Assembly (NCBI GenBank): GCA_932521025.1
Contig: OW051471.1
Location: 7,440,001 to 7,504,000 of the forward strand
DNA length: 64,000 nt
Source of the DNA: Oscheius onirici
Lineage: Eukaryota; Nematoda; Chromadorea; Rhabditida; Rhabditidae
Reading direction: 5' to 3'
Of the stretch, positions 1-12,606 are shown one piece after another. Position numbers and translations under genes: made by a program. The stretch's first letter is position 1. Each line of letters opens with the position of its first letter. The notes beneath the pieces were generated by a model that ran no database searches, was not told the origin of the DNA, and was given only the letters and a program-made list of their open reading frames with translations.

Positions 1-351
1 TTTGCCTAGAAATTTGGTAGAGTAGATCCACCTGACCTGATTTAGAAGAAGACGAGAGCACAAGCGGACAACTGATGACACCATGACTTGTAAGAAAAGC
101 TAGTTTCATTTCATTCGTTTCGACAAGTCGTAAGACCAGATAAACGTTGACAAGTCTTGACAAGTTAGGCTAAACGCGAGACGTTACATACGTACGCGAT
201 TGCATTTAAACTTTATGAGCACCAGAATCTATATTTTTATGATTATTGGGGAATTCTCTCTGGCCCCTCAGATTACACTCGCACGCAATTGAGCTTGCTC
301 TGGCGTTGATTACGGGGTAAACTTTATCTATATCTTTTTATGGGGAATTCG
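1..351. other. Intergenic, downstream of first chemoreceptor
   Basis: No gene is seen. A short imperfect direct duplication (a CTATAT, T-run, GGGGAATTC block) occurs near 228-262 and again near 327-352. The motif GACAAGT recurs several times between 120 and 170. No function is assigned. Confidence 0.4.
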
Positions 352-1473
352 TTAGTGAGAACCAGTCGACGGAGCTTGGAAGGCAGTGACAGAGTTTCCT
401 TCGTAAATGCTGCTTCGAACTTGGCTGCTGGTTATTAGGAGACACCAGGAAGGCAGAAGAGCGGCGATGTCGACCACGACACCTAAAAATTTTGACCTAT
501 TCATCTTTTTGAGATCTGACCTCGATAGTTAATAATTCTGTTGGTTATATCGTTGTTCATGGCGATGAACTTGAAGTAGAAGACACTCCCCTAAAAGTTA
601 TGTTGATATTTAGACCTGATACTTTACCTGATAGAGCGAAATTGAGGCAGCTGAAATTGCGAATGTCAGACAAGTAATCATAACGTTTCTCTCCGCAACG
701 CTGTTTTCTTTTTTACCCAAAATGAAAACGATTATCAGAACTGATGTGACGAGGATTGTGACACACAAAACAGCGCCGAAAACTCCGCTGATGGCGGCAG
801 CACTCAACTGAAAACTATCGTACACTGTGAGAAACATCGCTTACGTAGGGCCAGCCTAGATCCCAGAGAATTTTCGGACTTCCGGCTTGTAGAAAGCCGA
901 AACGAACGCTGGAGTTTATGAAAAATGGGAAAAAGCTGAATGGAACCACGAACAGGACGAGAACCATCAGTCGCAGACTCTTTGGTCCAAACTATACTTT
1001 TTTCACATTAGTGATACTATCAAATGTATTACCTTGACTCTTCTCATTCGAAACAAAGTTGCAAAGCGCCAGACAAAGATGGTGAAAGAACAACAAAAGT
1101 AGCATTCGATGCTGTAACAGTAGATCAGATACAGTACTTTGAGGGTCAGTGTAGGCTGGGTGAAAAGTTCGACGAAGAGCGGACACAGATCCTGGACAGT
1201 TTTTAGTTCTTGAAAGAAGCTTACCGGTACTGTGAATACTTTATCGATGATGAATGACGTCAACCAGTAGAGACTGTTGCCAGTTCCGAAGACGATGAAC
1301 TGGTAGAAGAACACACTAGACAGGGCCTTCTTCCTGATGATGAGTACGGTGAATACTAGATTCAAAGCTATCGTAGGAATTCCATAAACCAGAGGAATGA
1401 ACGAGGTGAAGTAGTTGTAGTTGGATGAGTCTTTTGGACAGTTTTCCAAGGCAGCTAATGTTGCATTGTTCAT
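352..1473 (-). CDS. 7TM chemoreceptor, srg superfamily (sru-like), copy 1
   Basis: Predicted chemosensory G-protein-coupled receptor of the plasma or ciliary membrane. The model starts at MNNATLAALENCP and has six exons split by five tiny introns (33-44 bp, all GT-AG); the first, at 1192-1224, is 33 bp and in frame, so the reading frame runs through it. Seen in order: a TM1 region with YGIPTIALN, TM2 with FFYQFIVFGTGNSLYW, a CPLFVELF block, a PFSFFPFFIN segment, a GWPY motif, and a final TM7 exon with DIAALLPSWCLLITSSQVR. The same blocks recur in the next three genes, which is the main support for the model. It heads a tandem array on the minus strand. Assignment to the srg superfamily rests on overall layout, and sru against srg or srv is not settled. 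No inactivating lesion was seen. Confidence 0.8.
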
Positions 1474-2329
1474 TAGCCCTGAAAATGGATGTAATTACTG
1501 TACGCTGACTCACAGAAAGATGCTGTTTAGACTGGTTGATCGCCTACATAATGGGCATTTCTTCCCCAGAAAAAGGGATCAATGCTCAATCTTCCGAAAG
1601 GCGGCTATGAATGCTAAGAAATGCCAAAGAAAGACGAATGTTTCAAATGCTCACACGGATGGGGAACCGTGTATGTTTTTTGCTTTTCTGGGGTTCTGTG
1701 TGAAAAATATACTGTCAACTTGGAAAGTAGCTATAAATAGAGCAAACAAACACATTCAAGTTTTTCGAGGAACCGAAAACAGCGTGTGCAAGCCAAACGA
1801 GCTGTCTATTTACATCATTGAAGGCCTTGAACGGGAAGAGAGACAAAAAGTGTTCCAGAACAAGCTTGCTCACTACTAAAGTTTTGTGATTACTGTTTTT
1901 TGGTGGCTGTAATAACCTCCTTCATCTGTGACATCTTTGCGAAATTGGCCAAGAAGGAAGTTTTCTTTCACGGAGCTAATTGCTGACTTACAGTGGAATT
2001 GGACAAAATGTACCAAGGTCAGTCAGTAATTGTAAAGGCAAAGATTACAGAGAAATGTATTCCAGCTTCTCTGTGCAAAGTTCAAATGACACAAGCTGTA
2101 ATTAACACAGGGCCCTTTTTCAACGGTACACTTTGAACGAACTGGACAGGTGAAAACTGAGACAAATCTTGCGAAAAAGAAAGTGTTGGTAATCAGCTTC
2201 GTGCATTGCCTTTTCACGAGATCTAAAAAGAGTGTTCTAACCAACTATAATTGGATGATGTTCATTTCAGAAAACGTCTGACAAAAAGGGATTCATTAGG
2301 ATCATCATCACAGAAAAAGGCTGTGAACG
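1474..2329. other. Intergenic between receptor copies 1 and 2
   Basis: This is the upstream region of copy 1 and downstream of copy 2. A 152-codon plus-strand frame (1421-1879) overlaps the start of copy 1 antisense and has no recognisable content. A TATA-like CTATAAATAG lies near 1730. Nothing else is supported. Confidence 0.4.
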
Positions 2330-3441
2330 TCATATTTGGACATTAGTAGCCGTTGGATTGCTTCTTGAAACAATCACAGTAGAGTTCGGTGTCTTTTTGC
2401 CCAGAATCTTTTCGCGAATCTGTGTGCTGGTCAGTAGGAAACACCATGACGGAAGCAGAGCTGCCACGTCGATTACCGTAGCTGTAATTGATATTTTCAA
2501 GAGAATCCTCTTCGCCAACCTCGATAAGAGACAACAACTCCTGTTGTGTTCAGATCCATCGCAATCGCGAGGAAATAATAGACTGTTGCTTGGTAAACAG
2601 AAATCGAGACTGCAGACAGAGCAAAGGTGAGACAAGTTATAATGATATTTCTCTCCGCTCTTTCAACTGTTCGAATGCGGACGAGACGATACAGCATGTA
2701 CATCGAAGACAAAATGATTAAAATTGTCAGAAGTCCAAATTTGACGCCACTCACTCCGGCTGCAGTAATCTTAAGAATCCTGTTAGCTGGTCGGTTAAAC
2801 ATAGGGCTCACATAGGGCCAGCCAACAGCAAAGAACAGAATCTTTGGAGTTCTAGGTTTGGCGAAACTGTACAAGGCGCTCGTATTAAAATAGATCCAGA
2901 AGAAAGAGAATGGAAGGAGGAACTGGACAACGAGATAGATTCGTAAACTCCTCGGTTTTATCTAAAAGTTATGTTAAGACGAAGATTGTAGGATACGTTT
3001 TCGTGGTAAGGTGATTTGAAGATGACAATAACTCTCCAAAGAATGATAAACAGAGTACTATAAAAGTAGTTGTCGATGCCGTAACAATAGAGCATGTAGA
3101 TTGTTTTCATTATGATGTGGGGTTTTGCGAACATCCGGACGAAAAAAGGACAGAGGTCCTATAAGATTTCGATTGGACTCCTTCATGCCTACCGGTAGCA
3201 TAAGAAAGCGATCCATAACGACGGACGATATCCAATAGATTGTGTTTCCCGTGCCGAAAACGATGAATTGGAAGAAAAAAACACGATGAAGAGATTTGTT
3301 TTTCACAATAATCCAAATAAGAAGTACATTGAGAATACATGTTGGAATTCCATACATAAGTGGAAGAAACGAAGTAAAGTAGTTATATCCGGAGGAATCC
3401 TTTGGACATTTCTCCAATGCAACCAGAGTCTCGTTGTCCAT
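2330..3441 (-). CDS. 7TM chemoreceptor, srg superfamily (sru-like), copy 2
   Basis: Second member of the tandem array, a predicted chemosensory GPCR. I place the start at MDNETLVALEKCP (3441) because the paralogues begin at the same point; an in-frame ATG eight codons upstream is possible. Five exons are separated by introns of 34, 35, 42 and 38 bp. The 42-bp intron after WPY is a multiple of three and reads through. Conserved blocks are YGIPTCILN, FFFQFIVFGTGNTIYW, DLCPFFVRMF, FSFFWIYFNTSAL, ITAAGVSGVKFG, and the last exon VIDVAALLPSWCFLLTS ending in ...TATNVQI. The intron present in copies 1 and 3 after the FYQ/LYQ motif is absent here. The frame is intact throughout. Confidence 0.8.
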
Positions 3442-4278
3442 CCTGACACCTTTTCTCCTACCCACTTTAAATTGCTCTCGCGTATCTGTCTGTCTGAAGC
3501 TCTAATTGGCAATAATAAGGGGAGTTTTGTAAAGATCCGACAAAAGTTGTTGTTGTAAAAAAAACTCGAAAGCAATTAGTTAGTTCTGTTGTAAAACAGT
3601 CTCTCCTTGCCACTCCAGTTTGGGTAGATCTGCTGTTTTAGAAACAAGAAAAGCAAAGTCTACCAAGGAATTGCTGTCTAACATAACGGTATGAGGAAAC
3701 AATCAACTGTTCTCGAACAGATAAACAAAATATTGCATCGTTAGAAACACTCACAAGATTTCCTTTGATATTTTAAACAGAAAAACCAATGAAAAGTTGT
3801 TTTCTAGAGAAATGAATTATAGTGATCTTTGACTCATTAAGACCACCATAAACAGGCCACAGTTGTAGTTTTCAATCAGGTCACCTGATCAAGGAGGTCA
3901 CGGGCTTATTTGTGACTTTTTTTTTAGCAAATGTAGGAAAGAAAGAGCAACTACTATACCATTGGTGTGTCTTAGACATCAAGAAAATAAGCCAGCCTAT
4001 TGAATTTAGTTCCCAGCAGAATGAAAAACTTTTCCGCTGGAAATGGTAAGAGTAAATGATCACCGGTCTCAGCAGATTCATCATTCTTTATCGTCCAAGA
4101 AACCACTATCAATCGAAAAGAAAAGTATGAAAATGATGAGTTTATGTCTAACAAGAAGTGGTTTGATTCAAGCTAGCTAAACAGGGTCAGATGGCTAGGG
4201 ACACAATTGCAGAAGAATAAAGTTTCGGTTTGAAGATGTTGGCTCCTTATAAAAAAATGATTTTAACAAGCAATCAAA
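3442..4278. other. Intergenic between copies 2 and 3
   Basis: No gene is seen. The segment near 3486-3540 resembles 16005-16055 (see findings): both carry GAAGCTCTAATTG followed by a purine-rich AAGG.GGAG block. The rest shows only short frames in all directions. Confidence 0.4.
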
Positions 4279-5224
4279 CCTCTGTAGGATATAATAACTC
4301 CAGTCATGTCGATGTCGTTTACCACGGACAGGAAATAATAACGGTCCCCTGAATTTGTAAATGGTTTGAATGTTTTTTCATACCTGATAAAAAGACAAAG
4401 CCACGGCAGACATTGCGAATGTTAGGCAAGTAATTGTTATGTGCATTTCAACCCGACGATCCGGTCTTGTACGTATTCTGATCACACGTCATGTAGACGG
4501 AAGAGAACAAGATGATCACAGCCAAGACTCCGAATTTAACTCCGCCGACAGCTGCTGCAGTAATCTCAAAAAATTGTCAGAACGTCACAAGTGAGCCAAC
4601 GTAAGGCAATCCAGCTGGAAAGAAGATAATTTTCAGACTTCCCGGTTTCGTGAAACTGTACAGTGCAACAGTGTTTCAGTAGATCCAGAACAGAGCAAAA
4701 GGAAGTAGACATTGAATTACGAACATTATTCGGAGGTTACGGTACGATATCTAGCTGAATGTAACGAAAAAATCAGATTGAATTACGTTTTCATTGTAAG
4801 GCGTCCGGTAGATAACGATGACTCTCCATATGATGATGCTGAACGAACTACTGAAGAAATTGTCCACTCCGTAGCAGTAGAGCAGATAGAGGGTTTGCAT
4901 AGTCAGAGTGGGCTTTGTAAAAAGACGCACAAAAACGGGGCACAAGTTCTGGAAGTTGTTTGTTTTCAGATATTACTCAAACTGACGGCAATGAGAAGAA
5001 CCTTGTCCAGAAGCACTGACGATATCTAATAGATGCTGTTCCCGGCGGAAAATACTACAAATTGGTAGAAAAACCCCTTGTGGAAGTTTTTGTCTCGGAT
5101 AATTATACTGATTAGGAGAACGTTGAGAGCCAAAGTAGGCACTCCATAAAGGACAGAAATTTTTTTCTGAAGTAACTGTAGGTGTCTGATCCAACTGGAC
5201 ACAGGGCAGTGTCTCGTTGTCCAT
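4279..5224 (-). pseudogene. Decayed chemoreceptor (sru-like), copy 3
   Basis: Clear paralogue of copies 1, 2 and 4, but broken in several independent ways. It starts with MDNETLPC and then shifts frame before the CPVGSDTY block, and shifts again before LYGVPTLALN. The conserved GNSIYW of TM2 has its Trp codon changed to TAG (GNSIY-stop). In the third intracellular region, relative to copy 4, about five bases are missing between VYM and VIRIRTR, which shifts the frame. The final exon coding DVAALLPSW is not found downstream of the last donor near 4279. Introns at the paralogous sites keep recognisable GT and AG ends, so decay looks recent. It is very unlikely to give a functional receptor. Confidence 0.8.
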
Positions 5225-5578
5225 CAGATCCTCTGATTCGACAAGATTATATTTGAAGAAACGTACGGTTGAATTCAACGAAAATTTACAATATGATCAG
5301 TGGCCGAAGAGAGAAACTGTTTTGGAATGTCTCACGCTCACACAAGATGTATTTAGCGGAAAAAGATGCAGATGTGCTATTATCTCCCAAACAAGTGCTC
5401 AAACAAGAAAGAACTTTTGTTCTGTGGAACTTAACTGCTAAAAACGCTGACAATGGAGTCGGAAAATGACAGCAGATGTTTAGTTTATTGCTAGGAGCAA
5501 AACGTTACCTGTCAAATGACATGATTTATAAATGGAAAAGCAACCAAATACATATTTCATTGCCAATTGCACGCGCTT
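5225..5578. other. Intergenic between copies 3 and 4
   Basis: Upstream region of the pseudogene and 3' flank of copy 4. No gene or repeat recognised. Confidence 0.4.
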
Positions 5579-6632
5579 TCATGGGTTTTGTTGACTTGTT
5601 GCAGCGGAAGGAGAAGTTTTCTTGTTGAAGATATTGTGCCGAACACGATCGCTTGTTATCAGAAGAGACCACGATGGTAACAGAGCAGCTACATCGATGA
5701 CAAATCCTAAAATTGAGTTCAGGTTGAGAAGAGAATGTTCAGACCTCTGTTTGAGGCTACAACTCCAGTCATTATTACATCGTTGACAATCATAAGATAG
5801 TAGTAGATGGCTGTTTGGTAAAAAGAAATGGAGATGGCCGAAAGACCGAACGTCAAGGAAGTTATAATGATGTTCCTTTCAGCTTTTCGATCTTCTCTCT
5901 TGCGTATCCGCACTATTCGATAGATCATACAGATCGAAGACAAGAGAATGAGAATGGCCAAAACACAAAACTTGATGCCGCTGACACCTGCAGCTGATAT
6001 ATATGGCCAGCCGGCGGCGAAAAAAAGAATTCTTGAAACGCCAGGTCTTGAAAATCCATAGAGGGCGTCCGTGTTAAAGTAGATCCAAAAGAATGTGAAC
6101 GGGAGAAGATATTGGATCAGCAGCAGGACTTTTAGAAAAGTTGGATTCACCTAAAAGACTTGTTAAACTCAAAATAAGTATCAAACGTTTTCGTTGTAAG
6201 GTGTTCTGAAGATGACAATAACTCTCCAAGTGATAATTGTCAAGACTGAATAAAAATAGTTGTCAACGCCGTAACAATAGGCGAAATAAACCATTTTCAA
6301 GAGAATATGAGGCTGAGTGAACAGTTTCACGAACAAGGGGCAAAACTCCTGAATTTGCTGTTTTCTTAGTTGAACCTTCTTACTGGGAAGAGTAGGATCC
6401 TATCGAAAAGCAAAGAAGAAATCCAGTAGAGACTGTTTCCAGTTGCAAAGACTATGAATTGGAAGAAAAAGATCCGGTGGAGAGACTTGTCTTTCAGAAT
6501 AGTTCTAATCAAAAATACGTTAAGAACAAGTGTCGGGACGCCATAAATTAAAGGTAAGAAGGTCTTCAAGTAAGTTATGCTGTCGGTTGTCGTTGGACAA
6601 TTCAGCTGAGCTGTCAGAGTTGCGTTGCTCAT
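5579..6632 (-). CDS. 7TM chemoreceptor, srg superfamily (sru-like), copy 4
   Basis: Fourth tandem member, intact. It begins MSNATLTAQLNCP and has four exons with three introns of about 35-38 bp. Conserved blocks are YGVPTLVLN, FFFQFIVFATGNSLYW, EFCPLFVKLF, ITWRVIVIFRTPYNEN, FTFFWIYFNTDAL, GWPYISAAGVSGIKF, and the last exon FVIDVAALLPSWSLLITSD ending ...SQQNP. It lacks the introns found after WPY in copies 1-3 and after YQ in copies 1 and 3, so it is the most intron-poor copy. A basic stretch RIRKREDRKAERN marks the third intracellular region. Function as a chemoreceptor is inferred from family only. Confidence 0.8.
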
Positions 6633-8178
<1,546 letters not shown>

Positions 8179-8347
8179 AGTGAATAAAACTTGTTAACAA
8201 ACTGTTGAAACAACATCTTGCAAAATGTTTTCCGGATTTGCCTCTTTGTTGATTTAGCTGCATGAATCATTATTTATTGTCACCAGTTCGACGTTGCCTT
8301 AGAATAGGCCAACTATAACCAGCTTCCATTCAAAACTCTCTGCTTCA

Positions 8348-9057
8348 ATGGGTCTGTGTCAGTCAGCTTACAACTATTGGATACAGCCTGAGCATTTTGT
8401 TGTCCTTATTGAAGGCCTTGACCATGCTGGAAAAACAAGTCTTTTATATCGAATTCTCTCAGGAAGTTTAGTTTCTACGATCCCTACGAGTGGTCGGTGG
8501 CATCAGTTCAGATAAATTTAGAGATCTTTTAGGATTTAATGTGGAAAGTATAGAACATCGATGGGTATATTTCGTCTTTTGGGATGCTGGAACACACGTA
8601 TATCAAAACTGAAAACTCATTAAAAATTAATTGTAATGTAAGTAAATTGTTTAGTAAAAACAATTATCAATACCAGGCTATTATCTTTGTCGTCGACTCC
8701 ACCGAGCAAATTTATGGTCTTGCCGAAGCTCGAACAAAACATCAATGCATGATAGTACTTTTAATGTTTCTAAAGTAACTTTTCAATCAGGAATATCGAC
8801 CAGGAATTTCTCTGTTGGTGCTCAACAACAAAACCGATTTACCCAACAGCAAGACTTCTAGCGAAGTTGAGGAAATGTTAGATCTGCACTCTTTTACAGA
8901 TCGAGAAGTAAGAAATTACCTGGTTGAACGAGTTCTCGTGTTCCAGTGGACTATTCAAAACTGCAGTGTTCTCACGGGGGATGGAATAGACGCGATTCTT
9001 GAGATATTATACTCCAGTTTTACCAAAATGAAGAATGCTACACTTGTTCAACGATAA
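8348..9057 (+). CDS. Degenerate ARF-like GTPase lacking switch II
   Basis: Paralogue of the preceding gene. It starts MGLCQSAYNYW (Gly2 kept) and has a P-loop-like GLDHAGKTS and a switch I region IPTSGFNVES. The WDVGGQ motif reads WDAGTH, and the following 15 or so residues of switch II ([14 protein letters not shown] in the neighbour) are absent: the DNA runs straight into stop codons and then an acceptor before AIIFVVDST. Spliced at the GT after GGAACACAC, the model stays in frame. Later motifs LVLNNKTDLP and QNCSVLTGDGID are present. Two further in-frame or short introns (36 and 39 bp) were placed by comparison with the neighbour. Whether this is an expressed GTPase unable to hydrolyse GTP, or a young pseudogene, cannot be decided here. 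Confidence 0.6.
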
Positions 9058-10314
9058 ATGTTGTAGTTGGACTACGTTTTGGAAGAATGTAAAAATCTGA
9101 TAGACACTACAAGCAGCTGATGTTTGATCGCCAGGTTGTTTTGAATAAAATTCGTGATACAACTATGTGAAAGGGAATGCTTTGGAATTCGAAAGAGACA
9201 TCAGTTGAACAGTTAGAATAGCGAGTGCGCGCTTTGACCTTGAATCTGTTAGGAAAAGAACAACAAATAACCAATAATTTTCGTAACATGACGTCTTCAA
9301 TGTATTTGTTGTTCCTCTTACACTTCTAGTTAGACACCCTCCATTTTGATCTTTTCGTTAAAAGTGCTCCTCACGTCATGTCCGAAATAATTCCTGCCGT
9401 TCGCGACTGAATAATGCACTATGGCCGTTCTCTGCATGGCTGGGGCTTGTCCATCTCTAAGCTGCTAACCGATCCTTGTCTCTGAAACCTGTTTAATGAC
9501 CAGAATCAATATTTAGTTATTTCTTCTGTGAATTGCTTTCTAGAGTTGACTAATATTACAGTCAACAGACTACCAGTTCAAAAAAAAGTAATAGAAACAA
9601 AGTGCGAGACGATTATTCGCGGGACACAAACCCGGGGGTCGCTCTCCCGACTCTATTCCATATGGCTGCTTTCTTATGTTATCGACTTCCTCTTTCTCCT
9701 TTCTGACTCGTTTCCGGGCCGTAGGAAGATCTATCCACCAGCCTTTTCTCTTACACCCAAATCGCGACCTTTCTTTGTAAACATGCCACCATCTTCGGGT
9801 ATTTATGATCCTCCAAGTGCCACTTGTTAGCTTCTCATGGGCTCTTTGGGAATATTTTGTCCTTTTTGAGGCCAGAAGCCTAGACTTATTTTGAGACTTG
9901 TCATAAAAGAACAAATGATCGGGCATCCAACAGACTTCACTTTTTCCACTTGACTTGTTTCATACAGCAGGAAGTTTTGTCGAACAGGTTCGGTTATCAA
10001 TAAGGTGTGAAAGGAAACGTTCTCTTTCAATCTTCTCTTTTCTCGAAACGCTTATTCTGTTTTCAAAAACAGTTTCGTGTTATTCAAAAAAGAAATCCCA
10101 TTCTCATGAAACATCAAAACAAACCCAACATTCGCATATATTTGTTCTCACGATTAATTTCCTAATATCACAATATCGCCTAGACATTGTTTGACCAGCG
10201 TAAGAACCTTTGTCAACATTTTGAGTTTTTTTTTAAAGTTTCATTTTCTTTCAATTCATCCTCAAAGTAAAGAACTTTCAGTTCTACTTTATATGCTCGA
10301 ACAAAAACGTCAAA
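9058..10314. other. Intergenic, no gene recognised
   Basis: About 1.26 kb between the ARF pair and the transporter gene. A 100-codon plus frame (9528-9830) and an overlapping minus frame look like chance. The last 200 bases are T- and A-rich and probably hold the transporter promoter. Confidence 0.4.
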
Positions 10315-12288
10315 ATGGTTTATGTGAAAGACTCTCTTCCGGAAAAAGTAGACGACACCAAGTCAAAACGAGCAAATGGATTGTCGTAAGTTGGTAATTT
10401 ACGACTTAGCAAACGACCATTTCAGAGCTCATTATGCATTGATCAATTTCCTTAAAGGAATGATTGGTCCCGGCTGTTTCTCACTACCACTTGCGTTTTT
10501 ACAAGCTGGATTATGGGTTTGTTTAGTCCCATGACAAAATAAGTTCATTACAGACTGGATTCGTCCTAGTTTTCATTATTGGGTTCTTTTGTACTGTTTG
10601 CATGATGAAATTGGTCAGATGTAGCCAGTTTCTGGCAAAACAGTGAGTTCTGTTTTGTTTCCAAGTATGTTTCGAGTTCAGAAATCCATCATTAGCCACT
10701 CTCGACTACGGTCAAATGGCCGAAGAATCTTTTAAGAATGGAACAAAGAAGTTTCGATGGTTCTCTCACACTGCCAGGTAGACTATTTTTATATTCAGAT
10801 CCAAACCTTTTAGGGTCCTTGTAAATGTTTGTTTGATGTTCCTCCAACTGGGGATTTGCACCATCTACTTCATTTTTGTCGTAGACCACGCAATGGAGGT
10901 ACAGGTTAAATAAAACTGAATCGAACAAAAATTCAGATTGTTGAAAGCTTTAACACAAATTGGAAATACTCGAAAACGGTGTACATGGCGGTCGCGTTTC
11001 TGCCTTTCTGGATCGTTGTTTGTATCACAAGAAATGTAAAAATAATGTCATACATTAGTCTAGTCGGAAATGTTCTCATGATCTCTTCCATTATTCTCAT
11101 CTTCATGGTAAGGCAGCTCTTTTTTTAAAGACACTTGATTTAGCAACTGGTGACTGCAAAGCACCACTGGCGCACTCTGCCCTGGATTACGGATTTCGAC
11201 GGAATCGTCCTGGCAGCAGGTGCTATCATTTATTCCTTTGAAGGACAAGCTATGGTCTTGCCATTGGAAAATAGAATGAAACACGGATCGGAAATGAGAG
11301 GGCTAACGGGAGTTCTTTCGACGGGAATGTCACTGGTTAGTTTTGCTGCTTACAAGTAAAAGTGAGAAAATAGGTTTGTCCTTAGGTTCTACATTCAAAA
11401 ATTAGTTTCTGAAAACCTTTCTCCGTATGATCTTTATATGTCCGGAAAACTGTTCGCAACTCTTGGTGACACTTTAGGCCAAAGTAACTCTCAGAACTGG
11501 TTATCTGGTTCCGCATCCAGACAAAGAAACTATGACGTAATCAAATAAACAAAGCTTTCTGTCTGTATTTTAAGAAAGAGAAAGTCTTTAGAAGGAAATA
11601 TTGCGAGAGAAAAAGAGAAAAGTTTATGGATTAATTCAATATTACGATTCCAGGTTACTATTGTATATGTGTCCAGTGGCTTCTTTGGCTACATTACCTA
11701 CGGACACAGTGTTCGCGGCAGCATCACTCTCAATCTTCCTGATGACAAGTAAAACTATCTCAAGTTTGTTTAAAAAACACTTCAGTCTCAACCTTTGTGT
11801 CAAAGGATTGCTGATGTTGGTCATCTTCACCGGTTTTCCTGTCCAACTTTACCCAGTTGTGGAATCTCTCTGGCCGTCGATTGCTAACAGAATGACGGGA
11901 TTCAACAAGTGCGTCAGAGGATGTGCTCACTACGGGTTGAGGACGATCCTTTTCGTCATTTCAGGTAAACAAGCGTTGATAAACAAAACTTTGCATTTTC
12001 AGTTGGCTTGGCAGTAATTCTGCCGAATCTCGAAGATCTCATTCCCCTCGTCGGCGTTTCAGCAGGTAAATTGTAATAAACAGTTCTCATACTTTTTCAG
12101 GTATGCTCTTAGCACTGATTGTGCCGTCGGTCTTGGATACAAACACTTTTTTGCCGCCATTGTTGAAAGAGAAGAAATACTTTAAAGCAGTTGTTCTTGC
12201 TCTGGAAAATGGATTCTTCTTCATGTTGGGAGTCTTCTTTCTCATCGCTGGCGTAAAAACAAATATTCAACACTTGATAAACAAGTAA
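10315..12288 (+). CDS. SLC36-type amino-acid transporter
   Basis: Multi-pass membrane transporter of the amino acid/auxin permease family, SLC36 (PAT) branch, expected to move small neutral amino acids with protons across lysosomal or plasma membranes. The start is MVYVKDSLPEKV. TM1 carries the family signature NFLKGMIGPGCFSLPLAF. Later blocks include LPWITDFDG then a TM with YSFEGQAMVLPLENRM, GYITYGHSV, GLLMLVIFTGFPVQLYPVVE and a last TM FFMLGVFFLIAGV. Hydrophobic segments number about ten or eleven. Introns are mostly 37-45 bp; the one after GMSL (11336-11653) is about 318 bp and contains a possible alternative terminal exon (see findings). An AATAAA overlaps the TAA stop at 12287-12292. 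Frame is open at all junctions. Confidence 0.85.
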
Positions 12289-12606
12289 TAAAACAATCGG
12301 ACTTACTAGAACTTATATTCTAAGAAATGTTTACAGACCGAGAGTCGCCAAACATGGAAACCCATGTCCCATTTCTTACAAGCATCCAGACAGTTGCCTG
12401 GTTCTTTTCACGCTTCTTGCTTTCATCACGCGCTCGCTATGTGATATCTCCGTGATTAATCTACTGCTTAGACAGCTATACTACCAGTTTGCTCACCAAT
12501 AAAACTGGTAGGTTAGAGCGCGTCGACGGAACACACATCCGCATCATATAAAAGCTGCCTGGCAGCTGGATTCGCCCCAGTTGTTGCGTACTTCTTGCCG
12601 TCAGAT
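12289..12606. other. Intergenic with promoter of ground-like gene
   Basis: About 318 bp between transporter stop and the next ATG. Apart from the TATA box listed separately, no element is recognised. Confidence 0.4.
12547..12554 (+). promoter_or_regulatory. TATA box of ground-like gene
   Basis: TATAAAAG lies 60 bp before the proposed ATG at 12607. Spacing suits a short untranslated leader. Confidence 0.55.

Noticed and set aside
1421-1879. 152-codon plus-strand frame with a TATA-like sequence inside
   Set aside because: It overlaps exon 1 of receptor copy 1 antisense and has no signal peptide, domain or splice pattern.
9528-9926. Overlapping 100-118-codon frames on both strands
   Set aside because: Mutually overlapping and without any family feature; treated as chance.
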